Positions 8,741 through 17,427 of a stretch of DNA of 64,000 nt are shown piece by piece. The notes under the pieces are model-generated. The model saw nothing but the letters and a program-made list of their open reading frames with translations, did not search any database and was not told the DNA's origin. The stretch is from Paraburkholderia agricolaris (GTDB lineage: Bacteria > Pseudomonadota > Gammaproteobacteria > Burkholderiales > Burkholderiaceae). Location: assembly GCF_009455635.1 (NCBI RefSeq), contig NZ_QPER01000002.1, forward strand, positions 2,976,001 through 3,040,000. Direction: 5' to 3'. How positions within the stretch are numbered: position 1 is the stretch's first letter; each line of letters opens with the position of its first letter. The position numbers and the translations under genes were made by a program.

Positions 8741-9712
8741 GTGAGCCCGATATCTTCGCAGATCTCTGCCGCCCAGCACGCACTCGATACCGAGCCGCAG
8801 TACATCGATGCGCCCCTGTCGGCGGCCGCCGCGTTCCTGGTCCTCGTCGTCAAGGACGATGCCGCGTCGATCGCCACCGTCCGCTCCGTGGTGGCCAGCA
8901 TCGACGACCTCGTCAAGAACGTCAGGATCCGGGCCAATCAGGCAGTGTTCACCTGCAACGTCGGGATCTCGCATCGCGTGTGGGGGGCCCTCACCGGGAA
9001 GCCCGCGCCCAGCGAGCTCGGGCCGTTCCGGGAAGTGCGGGGCGCCACGCACACGGCGGTGGCGACAGCGGGCGATCTGCTGTACCACATCCGTGCCGAC
9101 TCCACGGACCTGATCATCGAGTTCGAGAAGATTCTGCTCGAGGCCTTCGGCGACTCCGTCACCGCTGTCGACGACGTAGCCGGCTTTCGCTACTTCGACG
9201 GACGCGACCTGCTCGAGTTTATCGACGGCACCGCGAATCCCGACGGTCTCAGCCTGCCCGCCGCGACGATCGTGGGCGACGAAGATCCGGCCTACACCGG
9301 CGGCAGCTATGTCGTGATCCAGAAGTATCTGCACGACCTGTCAGCCTGGCGCGCGCAGACCGTGGAGGCTCAGGAGGCGATCATCGGGCGCACCAAGTTC
9401 GACAACGTCGAGTTGCCGGACGCAACAGAAGGCCAGAAGTCGCACAAGACACTTTGCACGATCGAAGACGCCGAGGGCGAGCACGACATCCTGCGCGACA
9501 ACATGCCGTTCGCGGTCCCCGGCCGCGGCGAGTACGGCACCTACTTTATCGGCTATTCACGTCATCTCTGGGTGATCGAGAAGATGCTGGAACGGATGTT
9601 CATCGGCAACCCTCCGCCGCTGCACGACCGGATCCTGGACTTCTCGAAGGCCGTCGCCGGCGTGACGTTCTTCGCACCGGCCCGCAAGTTTCTGAGCGAC
9701 CTGGCCGATTGA
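8741..9712 (+). CDS. DyP-type haem peroxidase
   Basis: 323 residues, GTG start with CAGGAG upstream. The family signature GxxDG appears as EFIDGTANP with catalytic D162, and the proximal haem ligand is probably H235 in GQKSHKT. A GTYFIGYSR segment supplies the conserved distal-face arginine. The length and motifs fit type B (YfeX-like) enzymes, which oxidise dyes, phenolics or porphyrinogens with hydrogen peroxide. There is no signal peptide, so it is cytosolic. It is divergent from the binding-protein gene to its left and is followed closely by a phosphatase-fold gene. Confidence 0.9.
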   Translation: MSPISSQISAAQHALDTEPQYIDAPLSAAAAFLVLVVKDDAASIATVRSVVASIDDLVKNVRIRANQAVFTCNVGISHRVWGALTGKPAPSELGPFREVRGATHTAVATAGDLLYHIRADSTDLIIEFEKILLEAFGDSVTAVDDVAGFRYFDGRDLLEFIDGTANPDGLSLPAATIVGDEDPAYTGGSYVVIQKYLHDLSAWRAQTVEAQEAIIGRTKFDNVELPDATEGQKSHKTLCTIEDAEGEHDILRDNMPFAVPGRGEYGTYFIGYSRHLWVIEKMLERMFIGNPPPLHDRILDFSKAVAGVTFFAPARKFLSDLAD

Positions 9713-9782
9713 CGGGGTGTGCACGTCCAGAGACTATTTGTTGTACTGAGAGAACGCGCGCCAACAACGTCACGGAGGCAAC

Positions 9783-10337
9783 ATGGCACCTGATCGAATC
9801 ATGTTTATCCGGCATGCGGAGAAGCCCGACGCCAGCGCGGGTCTCGGGATCGAAGCGGACGGCAAGGCCGACGAAGAAAGCCTCGCGGTTCGCGGCTGGC
9901 AGCGTGCCGGTGCGTTGGCGCGATTCTTCTGTCCGATCGACGAGGCGCGTTCCGAGCGTCTCACGCCGGCCACCGTATTCGCCGCGGGAAACGGTCCTGC
10001 CAGCAAGAGCAAGCGCTCGATGCAGACCGTCACGCCTCTCGTTGCGCTGCTGCGGCAAACATCGCAGGTGAACTACATCACGGCGTACCTGAAGGAAGAC
10101 GGGGCAGCGCTCATGACGGACGTACTGACTCAACGCGGCATCGTGCTGATCGCGTGGGAACACAAAGTACTGCCGCCGCTAATCGGACACGTGCCCGGCG
10201 CGCCCACGGTTCCTGCTGCATGGCCGGATGAGCGCTTCGACATGGTTTGGATACTCGATCGCGCCGAGGGCCGATGGTCATTCTCGCAACGTCCACAATT
10301 GCTGCTCGCGGGCGATCGCGCCGAGCCGATCAGGTAG
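9783..10337 (+). CDS. Histidine phosphatase superfamily protein
   Basis: 184 residues, with GGAGG just before the ATG. The catalytic RHxE motif is near the N-terminus (IMFIRHAEKPD). A second-half WEHKVLPPLIG segment carries the other catalytic histidine. The protein is short for the superfamily and atypical in the middle (a serine/lysine-rich GNGPASKSKRS loop), so the substrate cannot be assigned; phosphate-ester hydrolysis is the family chemistry. It is probably co-transcribed with the DyP peroxidase gene 70 bases upstream. Confidence 0.75.
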   Translation: MAPDRIMFIRHAEKPDASAGLGIEADGKADEESLAVRGWQRAGALARFFCPIDEARSERLTPATVFAAGNGPASKSKRSMQTVTPLVALLRQTSQVNYITAYLKEDGAALMTDVLTQRGIVLIAWEHKVLPPLIGHVPGAPTVPAAWPDERFDMVWILDRAEGRWSFSQRPQLLLAGDRAEPIR

Positions 10338-10376
10338 CCCTGCCGGTATGAGCGAATACGTAGCCGTGGTGGCTCG

Positions 10377-11624
10377 TCAGTCCGCGATACCCGAAGGTTT
10401 GCTCCCGATTAACTCGCTCAGTGCATCGCTCACGGTTTCCAGCAGCACAAAGCGCAACTGGCTTCGTGCATCGACGGGGATGTCCTCGAGATCCGGGCAT
10501 TACGCGCGGGCAGCAGTACCGTACCGATACCGGCGCGCAACGCGGCCAGCACCTTTTCCTTGATACCGCCCACCGGCAGAACGACACCACGCAGACTGAT
10601 CTCGCCCGTCACCGCGCAGTCGCTGCGCACGGCTCGGCCCATCAACAGCGATGCGATCGCACTGAATATGGCCACCCCGGCACTGGGGCCGTCTTTCGGG
10701 ACCGCGCCGGCCGGCACGTGGACATGAATGTCGCGCTTGTCGAAGCCCGTACAGTCGATATGCAGCGCCTCGCATTGCGACTTGACCAGGGTCAGCGCGG
10801 CCTGGGCACTTTCCTTCATCACGTCGCCCAACTGGCCGGTCAGCACCAGCCGGCCCCCGCCGGGCGTGCTGCTGGCTTCGATGAAAAGCAGTTCGCCGCC
10901 AACGGGTGTCCATGCCAGGCCGGTCACCACGCCGGGCAAACTGGTGCGCATCGCCATCTCGCGCTCAAAGCGGTGATGCCCCAATATCGACGACAAACGA
11001 TCGGGCTCGATCCGTTCATGCGTGGCCGGGTCCTTCGGCAACGCGCAATGCAACAGAGCGGAATACCGAGCCGATCTGCCGCTCCAGGCTGCGCACGCCT
11101 GCTTCGCGCGTGTAGTCGCGGATGATGGCGCGCAACGCCTCGTCGCTCAGTTCGCATTGTGCGGTGGTCAGCCCGCACGCCTCCAACTCGCGTGGAACCA
11201 GGAAGCGCCGGGCGATCTGAAACTTCTCAGCCTCGGTATAGCCGGGTAAATCGAGAATCTCGAGGCGGTCCCTCAACGGCCCGGGAATACCTTCGAGCTG
11301 ATTGGCCGTGGCAACGAACACGACAGCGGAGAGGTCGAACGGCACACCCAGGTAGTTGTCCCGGAAGGTGGCGTTCTGCTCGGGGTCCAGAACCTCGAGC
11401 ATCGCGCCTTCGAGGTCCAGGCTCAAGCTATCGGGCGGCACGCCCGGTAATGCGACCACGATCGCCAGCCGGCCGTCCTGCTCGAACACCTCGATGGGCG
11501 GCTCCCATACCGGCGCCCGCGCATGCTGCCCCGCTAAACGGAAGAACTGGCGATGCATGCGCTCGGCGCGCTCGAGTGCGTCGACGGCGGTTTCCCACAT
11601 CATGGTATGGCGGGTGAAGGTCAC
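10377..11624 (-). pseudogene. hsp20::lon fusion pseudogene, deleted and frameshifted
   Basis: The reading begins at a GTG with AGGGAG upstream and first encodes an Hsp20 N-terminal half: METAVDALERAERM-like helices, then PPIEVFEQDGRLAIVVALPGV. Near 11400 it passes in frame into the AAA module of a Lon protease (LEVLDPEQNATFRDNYLGVP, then FVATANQLEGIPGPL). A one-base frame change near 11040 leads to the proteolytic domain (PKDGPSAGVAIFSA, serine of the Ser-Lys dyad present), and another near 10500 leads to the normal Lon end (DLEDIPVDARSQLRFVLL), stopping at 10377. The N-terminal Lon domain and Walker A region are gone, so neither chaperone nor protease can be active. It appears to be the relic of an hsp20-lon stress locus collapsed by deletion. 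Confidence 0.8.
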
Positions 11625-11810
11625 GGCTGGCTCCCTGCCTGTTCTGTCAGCCCAACGCTGGCTGTCCATTTATCAAAGGCCAAGCTCGCACGCGTGTCAA
11701 GTCAGCACAGACGAATGCAGCGAACGCGAGGCGCCGTGCCGGGATTGCGCGTCGCGCGCCCGGGCCGGTAACACCGCACGTGACAGCACCCGCTGCGTGT
11801 CCGAGCCATG

Positions 11811-11927
11811 CTATCCATTCGTTGTGGTTTGGGCTTTGGACAGTGCCTCGACCAGCTTCAGCAACTCCTTCAATGCGTCTTCTGCAACCGCCAGGTCCTG
11901 GTAGGTAATCGCGATCAACGTAGACAT
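11811..11927 (-). pseudogene. Truncated DUF1269-like stub
   Basis: The 38-residue reading starts MSTLIAITYQDLAVAEDAL, which resembles the start of DUF1269 membrane-associated proteins, but stops before the family's hydrophobic core. It lies 190 bases upstream of the hsp20::lon pseudogene on the same strand. Its truncation next to another collapsed gene suggests shared decay. A genuine micro-protein cannot be excluded. Confidence 0.4.
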
Positions 11928-12210
11928 GACATGTCCTCAAGAGAGTGGAGGTTGGTGATCAGACGTGAATTCGGAGATGACAGCTACGCCGTCCGCGCGC
12001 CTCAGGCCAGCGGGTCCAGAAGTCGATGTTGGACCAGTTGATTATAGTCAGGATGAACGTGTGCGATAGAGACCGAAATGTCGATGTGCTTATCAATTCG
12101 CCCGATAGTTACTATCGCTCTCAACGCCTATTGATGCGAGCGGCTAATCGCGGCGAGAATGTCAAACAGCTAGCTCTCTCTGGTGTGGCCATACTCGTTT
12201 CATCGTCCCG

Positions 12211-12729
12211 ATGCCCGCCTTTTCTCTGACTCCCGCCGAGCGCGCCGCGCTGCGCACCCAGGCGCAGGCGCTCAAGCCTGTCGTCCTGATCGGCGCCGAA
12301 GGGCTGACTGATGCTGTGCTCGCCGAAATCGACGACCACCTCGCAGCGCACAATCTGATCAAGATCCGCGTGTCGGACGACGACCACGGCGCACGCGATG
12401 CAATCTGCGAGCAGATTTGCGACAGTCTCGATGCCGCCCCAATCCAGCATATCGGCAAGCTGCTCGTGATCTGGAAACCTGAAGCGAGCGAGTCCGATGC
12501 CATGCATGGCGTGCATGGCGTCCGCACGGATACCGGCATGGCGAGGAAAGGTGCTGCGCCGCGCGTCGTCAAGGTCGTCAAACGCTCGCCCAATGCACCG
12601 GCGATACGTCGTTCGAAGCGTCGGAAACTGGTGGTCCGCGGTAACGAGCGCGTGACCGCGGGCGGCAACGTCAAACGTGCGAAGAAACGCCAGACGAGCG
12701 CGAAGCGCCAGAGTCAGGGCCATAAGTAA
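12211..12729 (+). CDS. yhbY: CRM-domain ribosome assembly protein, YhbY family
   Basis: 172 residues. Residues 1-95 form the CRM (YhbY) RNA-binding fold: LTPAERAALRTQAQ, LKPVVLIGAEGLTDAVL with the family GxxGxT-like loop, then LIKIRVSDDD. The E. coli protein associates with pre-50S particles. Here the domain is followed by a 75-residue lysine/arginine-rich tail (RRSKRRKL, KRAKKRQTSAKRQ) that the compact E. coli form lacks and that would favour RNA contact. It stands alone on the plus strand. Confidence 0.85.
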   Translation: MPAFSLTPAERAALRTQAQALKPVVLIGAEGLTDAVLAEIDDHLAAHNLIKIRVSDDDHGARDAICEQICDSLDAAPIQHIGKLLVIWKPEASESDAMHGVHGVRTDTGMARKGAAPRVVKVVKRSPNAPAIRRSKRRKLVVRGNERVTAGGNVKRAKKRQTSAKRQSQGHK

Positions 12730-12883
12730 TCCACACGCCGATGGCCCGCGAAGCATTTGCAACGCGGTCTCGTGCGCATTGCACCGGTACTTCCTTTGGA
12801 GCAGTATTCATGCGTGACGCCAGTGCACTTCATCCGAAAGGCAACCTGTAACGCATGAATTTTTTCATGAGAGGTACTTTACG

Positions 12884-13339
12884 ATGACCCAACAATTGAT
12901 CGTCGCGGTTTTCAGCAACGTGACCGATGCGGAAAAAGCTGCCGCGGATTTCCGGACCCTCGAGGGAGAAGACGCGAACTTCAAGATCGGGAGCGGCGTG
13001 ATGGTTCAAAAAGACCTGGCCGGAAAAGTAAGCCTGCTCGGCACGAAGACACAGCCATTCTGGGGCGTTGTAATCGGTGCCATAACGGGCGGCCTGATTG
13101 GCATGCTCGGTGGACCGTCCGGCGCCCTGCTCGGTTTCACGATCGGGGCGAGTACCGGCTTAGCCGGCGTTGCACTCGTCGACATACTGGATCATGAATT
13201 CGTCGACTCCGTCGGCGGCGACTTCGCGCCGGGATCTTTTGCAATCATTCTCGAGGTTCGCGAAGCGACGCCTGAAGCGCTCGACAAAGTCGTTGCCGCT
13301 CATCACGGAATCGTCTACCGCAAGCCACTTGGTACGTGA
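12884..13339 (+). CDS. DUF1269-family membrane protein
   Basis: 151 residues with GAGAGG upstream. The N-terminal part (MTQQLIVAVFSNVTDAEKA) is followed by a glycine-rich hydrophobic pair of segments at about 65-110 (WGVVIGAITGGLIGMLGG, FTIGASTGLAGVALV), the hallmark of this family. A C-terminal domain ends in a short beta strand. Members are often stress-associated, but their biochemical role is not established. It has no operon partner; the gene on each side stands apart by more than 130 bases. Confidence 0.75.
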   Translation: MTQQLIVAVFSNVTDAEKAAADFRTLEGEDANFKIGSGVMVQKDLAGKVSLLGTKTQPFWGVVIGAITGGLIGMLGGPSGALLGFTIGASTGLAGVALVDILDHEFVDSVGGDFAPGSFAIILEVREATPEALDKVVAAHHGIVYRKPLGT

Positions 13340-13478
13340 GCCGGGCAAGCGCAGTGCACCGGCCTGATAGGGTTCTGGATTGACGCATCGGACATAAAAC
13401 CGTCCACGCGGCCTGTTATGATCGCATCCATTCCGGATTGACGAAAATGACCCAGGTACTCGATGAAGGAGAGGTGGC

Positions 13479-13865
13479 ATGAGCGGCTTGCGAACCATGA
13501 TGAGTCTGTCGATCGTATACGCGTGTTTTCTGGCCGGCTGCACGTCGACCGTGGCGCAGCAGATTAAACCCGAAGACGTATCGGACTTTAGACCCGGAGT
13601 GACGACGGAGCAGCAAGTGCTTGCCAGACTGGGCACGCCATCGTCAACGACCATGCTGCAAAATGGATCGACGTTCCTCGTGTATGCGTCCACCGAAGCA
13701 CGGCCGCTCTCGGCGATGTTTCTATCGAACATGAATCCAACAGTGGGCGGCAACAATGCCGCGCCTACCTCCACGATCAGCTTCGAGTTCGGACCGGACG
13801 GCATACTGCATGCCTCGAATACCGTTTCCTCGGGCTTCGCTCCGCAGACGCCCCGACAACCGTAA
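13479..13865 (+). CDS. Small outer-membrane lipoprotein, SmpA/BamE-like
   Basis: 128 residues with a strong AGGAGAGG ribosome site. The lipoprotein signal ends in a lipobox (CFLAGC), giving a lipidated cysteine near residue 21. The mature part contains DFRPGVTTEQQVLARLGTP, the repeating pattern of SmpA/OmlA-type small lipoproteins, followed by beta strands (TSTISFEFGPDG). It is not at the usual bamE locus, so a BamE function is not claimed. The C-terminus is proline-rich. Confidence 0.65.
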   Translation: MSGLRTMMSLSIVYACFLAGCTSTVAQQIKPEDVSDFRPGVTTEQQVLARLGTPSSTTMLQNGSTFLVYASTEARPLSAMFLSNMNPTVGGNNAAPTSTISFEFGPDGILHASNTVSSGFAPQTPRQP

Positions 13866-14193
13866 GTACACGGGTGCGGGAAGTTCACCTGTTCCCCGCC
13901 CTGAAGGACTGAGGATCACACTCGCCGAAGTACCGAGGCGCACTCACGCTATCGGCGAGAACGCGCACGCCAGGACATGGCGCTCGCTCCATCAGATCCT
14001 TACATCCAATCCCCAACTTCCTTTCATTTACACCCCAAACGCATCCTTACGTCATCTTCAGGACATCCGCATACGGTTTTACTGAAGAAATCGAAGCGCC
14101 TTGCCGTATACGCATGTGCTGCCAGCGATATCGGCACTCCCCTTCTGGGCCTCACCCAGCCCAATCCCTGCACAACTTTGCAACTGGCGCGAG
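13866..14193. other. Intergenic stretch upstream of the chemoreceptor gene
   Basis: No convincing coding sequence, RNA or strong hairpin was seen. Base composition becomes more AT-rich toward 14000-14080, as expected for a promoter region of the downstream gene. No sigma-28-type promoter could be picked with confidence. Confidence 0.4.
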
Positions 14194-15918
14194 ATGGATA
14201 ATTTCTTACAAACAATCAGGTTCAAAATCATTCTCGCGTTTGGTGTGTGCGTGATACTCATGGCTGCGATCGGCCTGTTTGGAACACTGAAGCTCTCCTC
14301 CCTCAATGCGAACGTGGCCAACGGATACTCCGGCAATACGGTCCCGATTGCCGATTTGTCGGAGGTACGTCAGGCCAGCTCGGATATTCGCCTTCAGTTG
14401 AGACGAATTCAGGTGTATCGCGATCAGGGAAAAACGAGCGAAGGGATTGAAAAAATTCACCGTGACGTAGAGCGTATCAACAAAGCGTGGAACCACTATT
14501 ATCCCAACGGTATTTCCAGTAATAAGGAGCGCGAAATTGCGGAGAGGGCCAGGAGCGCCCTGCAGGAGACGCTCGCAACGAGCGACCAGGCAATGCTTGC
14601 CCTCGGTTCCGGCAGCTACGACGCAGCCGCTCCTTTGATCGAAAAAATAGGGATGAGCGGCGATACCCTGGCAGCGGCGCTCAGTGAAGACGCGGCGCTG
14701 AACCTGGCTCAGGCCCAGCAGTTCGTTGTCGACAGCGACGCGACGTTCAGGACCACCTTCTGGATCAGCATCGCCCTGCTCGTCGCCGGCATTGTGATTG
14801 CTGCCGGCGTGTCCGCTTACCTGCTGCGGGCGATCTCGCAGCCGCTCAACAAGGCGGTAGATCTGGCGAACCACATCGCAGACGGCAAGCTTGAAAATCG
14901 GATCTTCGTCGATTCGCGGGGCGAGTTCGGTCAGCTTCTCGAAGCACTGGGGAGAATGGACAGCAAGCTCGCCGATACGGTTCGCGGAATCAAAACGTCG
15001 ACCGAGTCCGTGACGGTCGCATCGCGCGAAATCGCCAGCGGCAACCTGGATCTGTCTGCCCGCACCGAGGAACAGGCGGCGTCGCTTGAAGAAACCGCGG
15101 CCAGCATGACGCAGTTGACCGAAACGGTGAAGCAGAACGCCGACAATGCCCGCCAGGCGAACGCACTGGCGACCAATGCAACGGGCATGGCCGATTCAGG
15201 AAACGACTCGGTTCAGGTCATGGTCGGGACCATCGGTCAGATCAGCAGCAGTTCGAGCAAGATTTCCGAAATCACCGGCGTGATCGAAGGCATTGCTTTC
15301 CAGACGAACATCCTTGCGCTGAACGCAGCCGTTGAAGCCGCACGGGCCGGCGAACAGGGGCGCGGTTTTGCCGTGGTGGCCAGCGAGGTGCGAAGCCTGG
15401 CCCAGCGCTCGGCGGCCGCAGCCAAGGAAATCAAGGAGTTGATCAGCTCGTCCGTGACCATGATTCAGGACGGCGCGAAACAGGCCACCGAAGTCAGCGC
15501 CACCATGGGGCAGGTCAAGCAGGCCATCAAACAGGTTTCCGACATCGTCGGCGAGATTGCCGCGGCCTCTGAAGAGCAAAGCCGTGGCATCGAGCAGGTG
15601 AATCAGGCCGTGGGTCAGATGGACGAAGTGACCCAGCAGAATGCGGCCCTGGTCGAAGAGGCAGCAGCAGCCGCGCAGTCGCTTGAAGAGCAGGCGACCA
15701 GACTGAAGGACGCCGTTTCCGTGTTCAGGCTCGCCGACACGGCGCAATCCCCGGCACGCACGGCGATTGCGCAGAGCAAACCGCGCTTGCCTGCTTCCGC
15801 GATTGCTACCACGCGTCGCGTCGAACCCACCCGGCCCAAGCTTGCTCCAACCACCATGACTGACAGACCCCCCGCACTCGCAGCCGATACGGCGAAAGCG
15901 GACTGGGAAACTTTCTGA
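14194..15918 (+). CDS. Methyl-accepting chemotaxis protein with C-terminal CheR pentapeptide
   Basis: 574 residues from the ATG reading [11 protein letters not shown]; a longer in-frame start has no support. The first membrane segment (about 10-32) and a second (about 190-212) enclose a four-helix-bundle ligand domain. A HAMP segment and the long signalling coiled coil follow, with the conserved hairpin tip [21 protein letters not shown] cut at its centre (residues 395-415) and [14 protein letters not shown] methylation helices. The protein ends in DWETF, a match to the NWETF-type docking peptide for CheR/CheB. A proline-rich linker joins it to the core. No che genes are nearby, so it is an orphan receptor. 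Confidence 0.93.
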   Translation: MDNFLQTIRFKIILAFGVCVILMAAIGLFGTLKLSSLNANVANGYSGNTVPIADLSEVRQASSDIRLQLRRIQVYRDQGKTSEGIEKIHRDVERINKAWNHYYPNGISSNKEREIAERARSALQETLATSDQAMLALGSGSYDAAAPLIEKIGMSGDTLAAALSEDAALNLAQAQQFVVDSDATFRTTFWISIALLVAGIVIAAGVSAYLLRAISQPLNKAVDLANHIADGKLENRIFVDSRGEFGQLLEALGRMDSKLADTVRGIKTSTESVTVASREIASGNLDLSARTEEQAASLEETAASMTQLTETVKQNADNARQANALATNATGMADSGNDSVQVMVGTIGQISSSSSKISEITGVIEGIAFQTNILALNAAVEAARAGEQGRGFAVVASEVRSLAQRSAAAAKEIKELISSSVTMIQDGAKQATEVSATMGQVKQAIKQVSDIVGEIAAASEEQSRGIEQVNQAVGQMDEVTQQNAALVEEAAAAAQSLEEQATRLKDAVSVFRLADTAQSPARTAIAQSKPRLPASAIATTRRVEPTRPKLAPTTMTDRPPALAADTAKADWETF

Positions 15919-15939
15919 TCGAAAAACGGCGGCGGCGCA

Positions 15940-17427
15940 CTAACCTTGCTGCGCCTGCCAGCCTAACCCGAGGCTTTTCTGTAGCGACACAAAGTCCTTC
16001 AGCAACTCGGCCTGCCCCGCGACAACATTCTGCTGCGCGGTGAATTCCGTGCGCTGCGTATCAAGCAGATCGATCAATGTGGCGACGCCCGCGGAATAGC
16101 GCTGCCGCATCAGCGTGGCCGAGTGAGTTGCGGATGCCTCCACCTTTTGCAACGTGACGACGTGCTCGCGCTGATGCCCATAGCGCGAGAGCGATGAATT
16201 CGCGTCCTGCAACGCGCCGAGCACCGCTTTCGTATAACGGGCCTCGGCTTCGTCACGCGATGCTTCGGCCGCGTGCACGTTACCCAGCGTGCGCCCGAAA
16301 TCGAGTGCATTCCATTGCAAATAGGGAGCGCCGATCCAACTGAAATTGTTCTTGCGCACGAGGTGGCCCGGATCGCCCGCACTGAAGCCGATATCGCCGA
16401 GCAACGTCACTTTCGGGAAAAAGTCGGCAATGTGTTCGCCGATCTGCGCATTGCTCGATGCAAGACGCCGCTCCGCCGCACGAATGTCGGGGCGCTGTTG
16501 CAGCATCACCGACGGATCGCCGACGGCGACCGTCTCCGGCAACACCGGCAGCGGCCGTGCGGCGGCAAGCTGTGCGTCCAGCGCGCCCGGTTCACGGCCG
16601 GTCAGCACGGCCAGGCGGTCGAGCGAATCGGTTAGCTGCGCATCGAGTGGAATCAACGTCGCACGCGTATTCTCGACCTGCGTGGTCAGGCGTTCGACAT
16701 CGATGTCCGCCGCCGTGCCGCGTTCGCGCCGCTGCTGCGTGAGCGTCAACATCTTCTGTTCGGTTTCCGCCTGACGCCGCGCGAGTTCAAGCCGCGTCTG
16801 CTGATCGCGCAGTTCCACGTAGGTCTGCGCAACTTCGGCTGCGAGCGATACCTGGGTGTCCGCAAGATCGGCGTCGACCGCTTGCGCATCCGCCGACGCC
16901 GCTTCGATTGCGCGCCGTGTGCCGCCAAACAGGTCGATTTCCCACGTTGCGTCAAATCCCGCGGTGTAGAGCTGCAGCGGACCGCGCCCCGTCGACGAGC
17001 CACTGCCGCCTGAGGAGCTCCCCGAACTGAGCGAACTCAGATCGGGTTCGCGCATGCGCACCGCGGCGAGCGTGCCCGACACCTTCGGCAACTCGTTCGC
17101 ACGCTGCACCTGCAACTGCGAACGCGATTCCCGCAGCCGCGCCTGTGCGATATGCACGTCGGGACTGTGCGCAAAGGCGGCGGCAATCAGATCGTTCAAC
17201 TGCGGGTCGTTGAACGCGAGCCACCACTGATTCGGTGCAGGCGTCGCGGCCATGCCGGAGGCCGGTGTACGCACAAAGGTCGCGCTGTTGCGGGCGTCCT
17301 GTGCAACCACGGGCGCGCCGTGATAATCCGGGCCGACCGTGCAAGCCGACAAGGCGGACAGAAGCGCGGCGGCGGCCAGTGCGAAACACGAGGGGCGAAT
17401 GAACATCATGGCGGGATAAGAAGACAT
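15940..17427 (-). CDS. Efflux outer-membrane factor, NodT/OprM-type lipoprotein
   Basis: 495 residues. The signal carries a lipobox (ALSACTVGPDY); two TolC-like repeats follow, with family blocks QWWLAFNDPQLNDLI, LQLYTAGFDATWEIDLFG and DFFPKVTLLGDIG. It forms the outer-membrane exit channel of a tripartite pump. Its ATG overlaps the TAA of the upstream inner-membrane pump gene as TAATG, implying coupling; another ATG 18 bases inside is possible. It is the last gene of the three-gene efflux operon and converges on the chemoreceptor gene, with only 21 bases between them. Confidence 0.9.
   Translation of the reverse strand: MSSYPAMMFIRPSCFALAAAALLSALSACTVGPDYHGAPVVAQDARNSATFVRTPASGMAATPAPNQWWLAFNDPQLNDLIAAAFAHSPDVHIAQARLRESRSQLQVQRANELPKVSGTLAAVRMREPDLSSLSSGSSSGGSGSSTGRGPLQLYTAGFDATWEIDLFGGTRRAIEAASADAQAVDADLADTQVSLAAEVAQTYVELRDQQTRLELARRQAETEQKMLTLTQQRRERGTAADIDVERLTTQVENTRATLIPLDAQLTDSLDRLAVLTGREPGALDAQLAAARPLPVLPETVAVGDPSVMLQQRPDIRAAERRLASSNAQIGEHIADFFPKVTLLGDIGFSAGDPGHLVRKNNFSWIGAPYLQWNALDFGRTLGNVHAAEASRDEAEARYTKAVLGALQDANSSLSRYGHQREHVVTLQKVEASATHSATLMRQRYSAGVATLIDLLDTQRTEFTAQQNVVAGQAELLKDFVSLQKSLGLGWQAQQG

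Noticed and set aside
8434..10071. Plus-strand open reading of 545 codons over the DyP gene
   Set aside because: It overlaps the DyP and phosphatase genes in another frame, and is arginine-rich without domain content.
12026..12229. Plus-strand reading of 67 codons before yhbY
   Set aside because: No ribosome site, no motif, and it overlaps the yhbY start.
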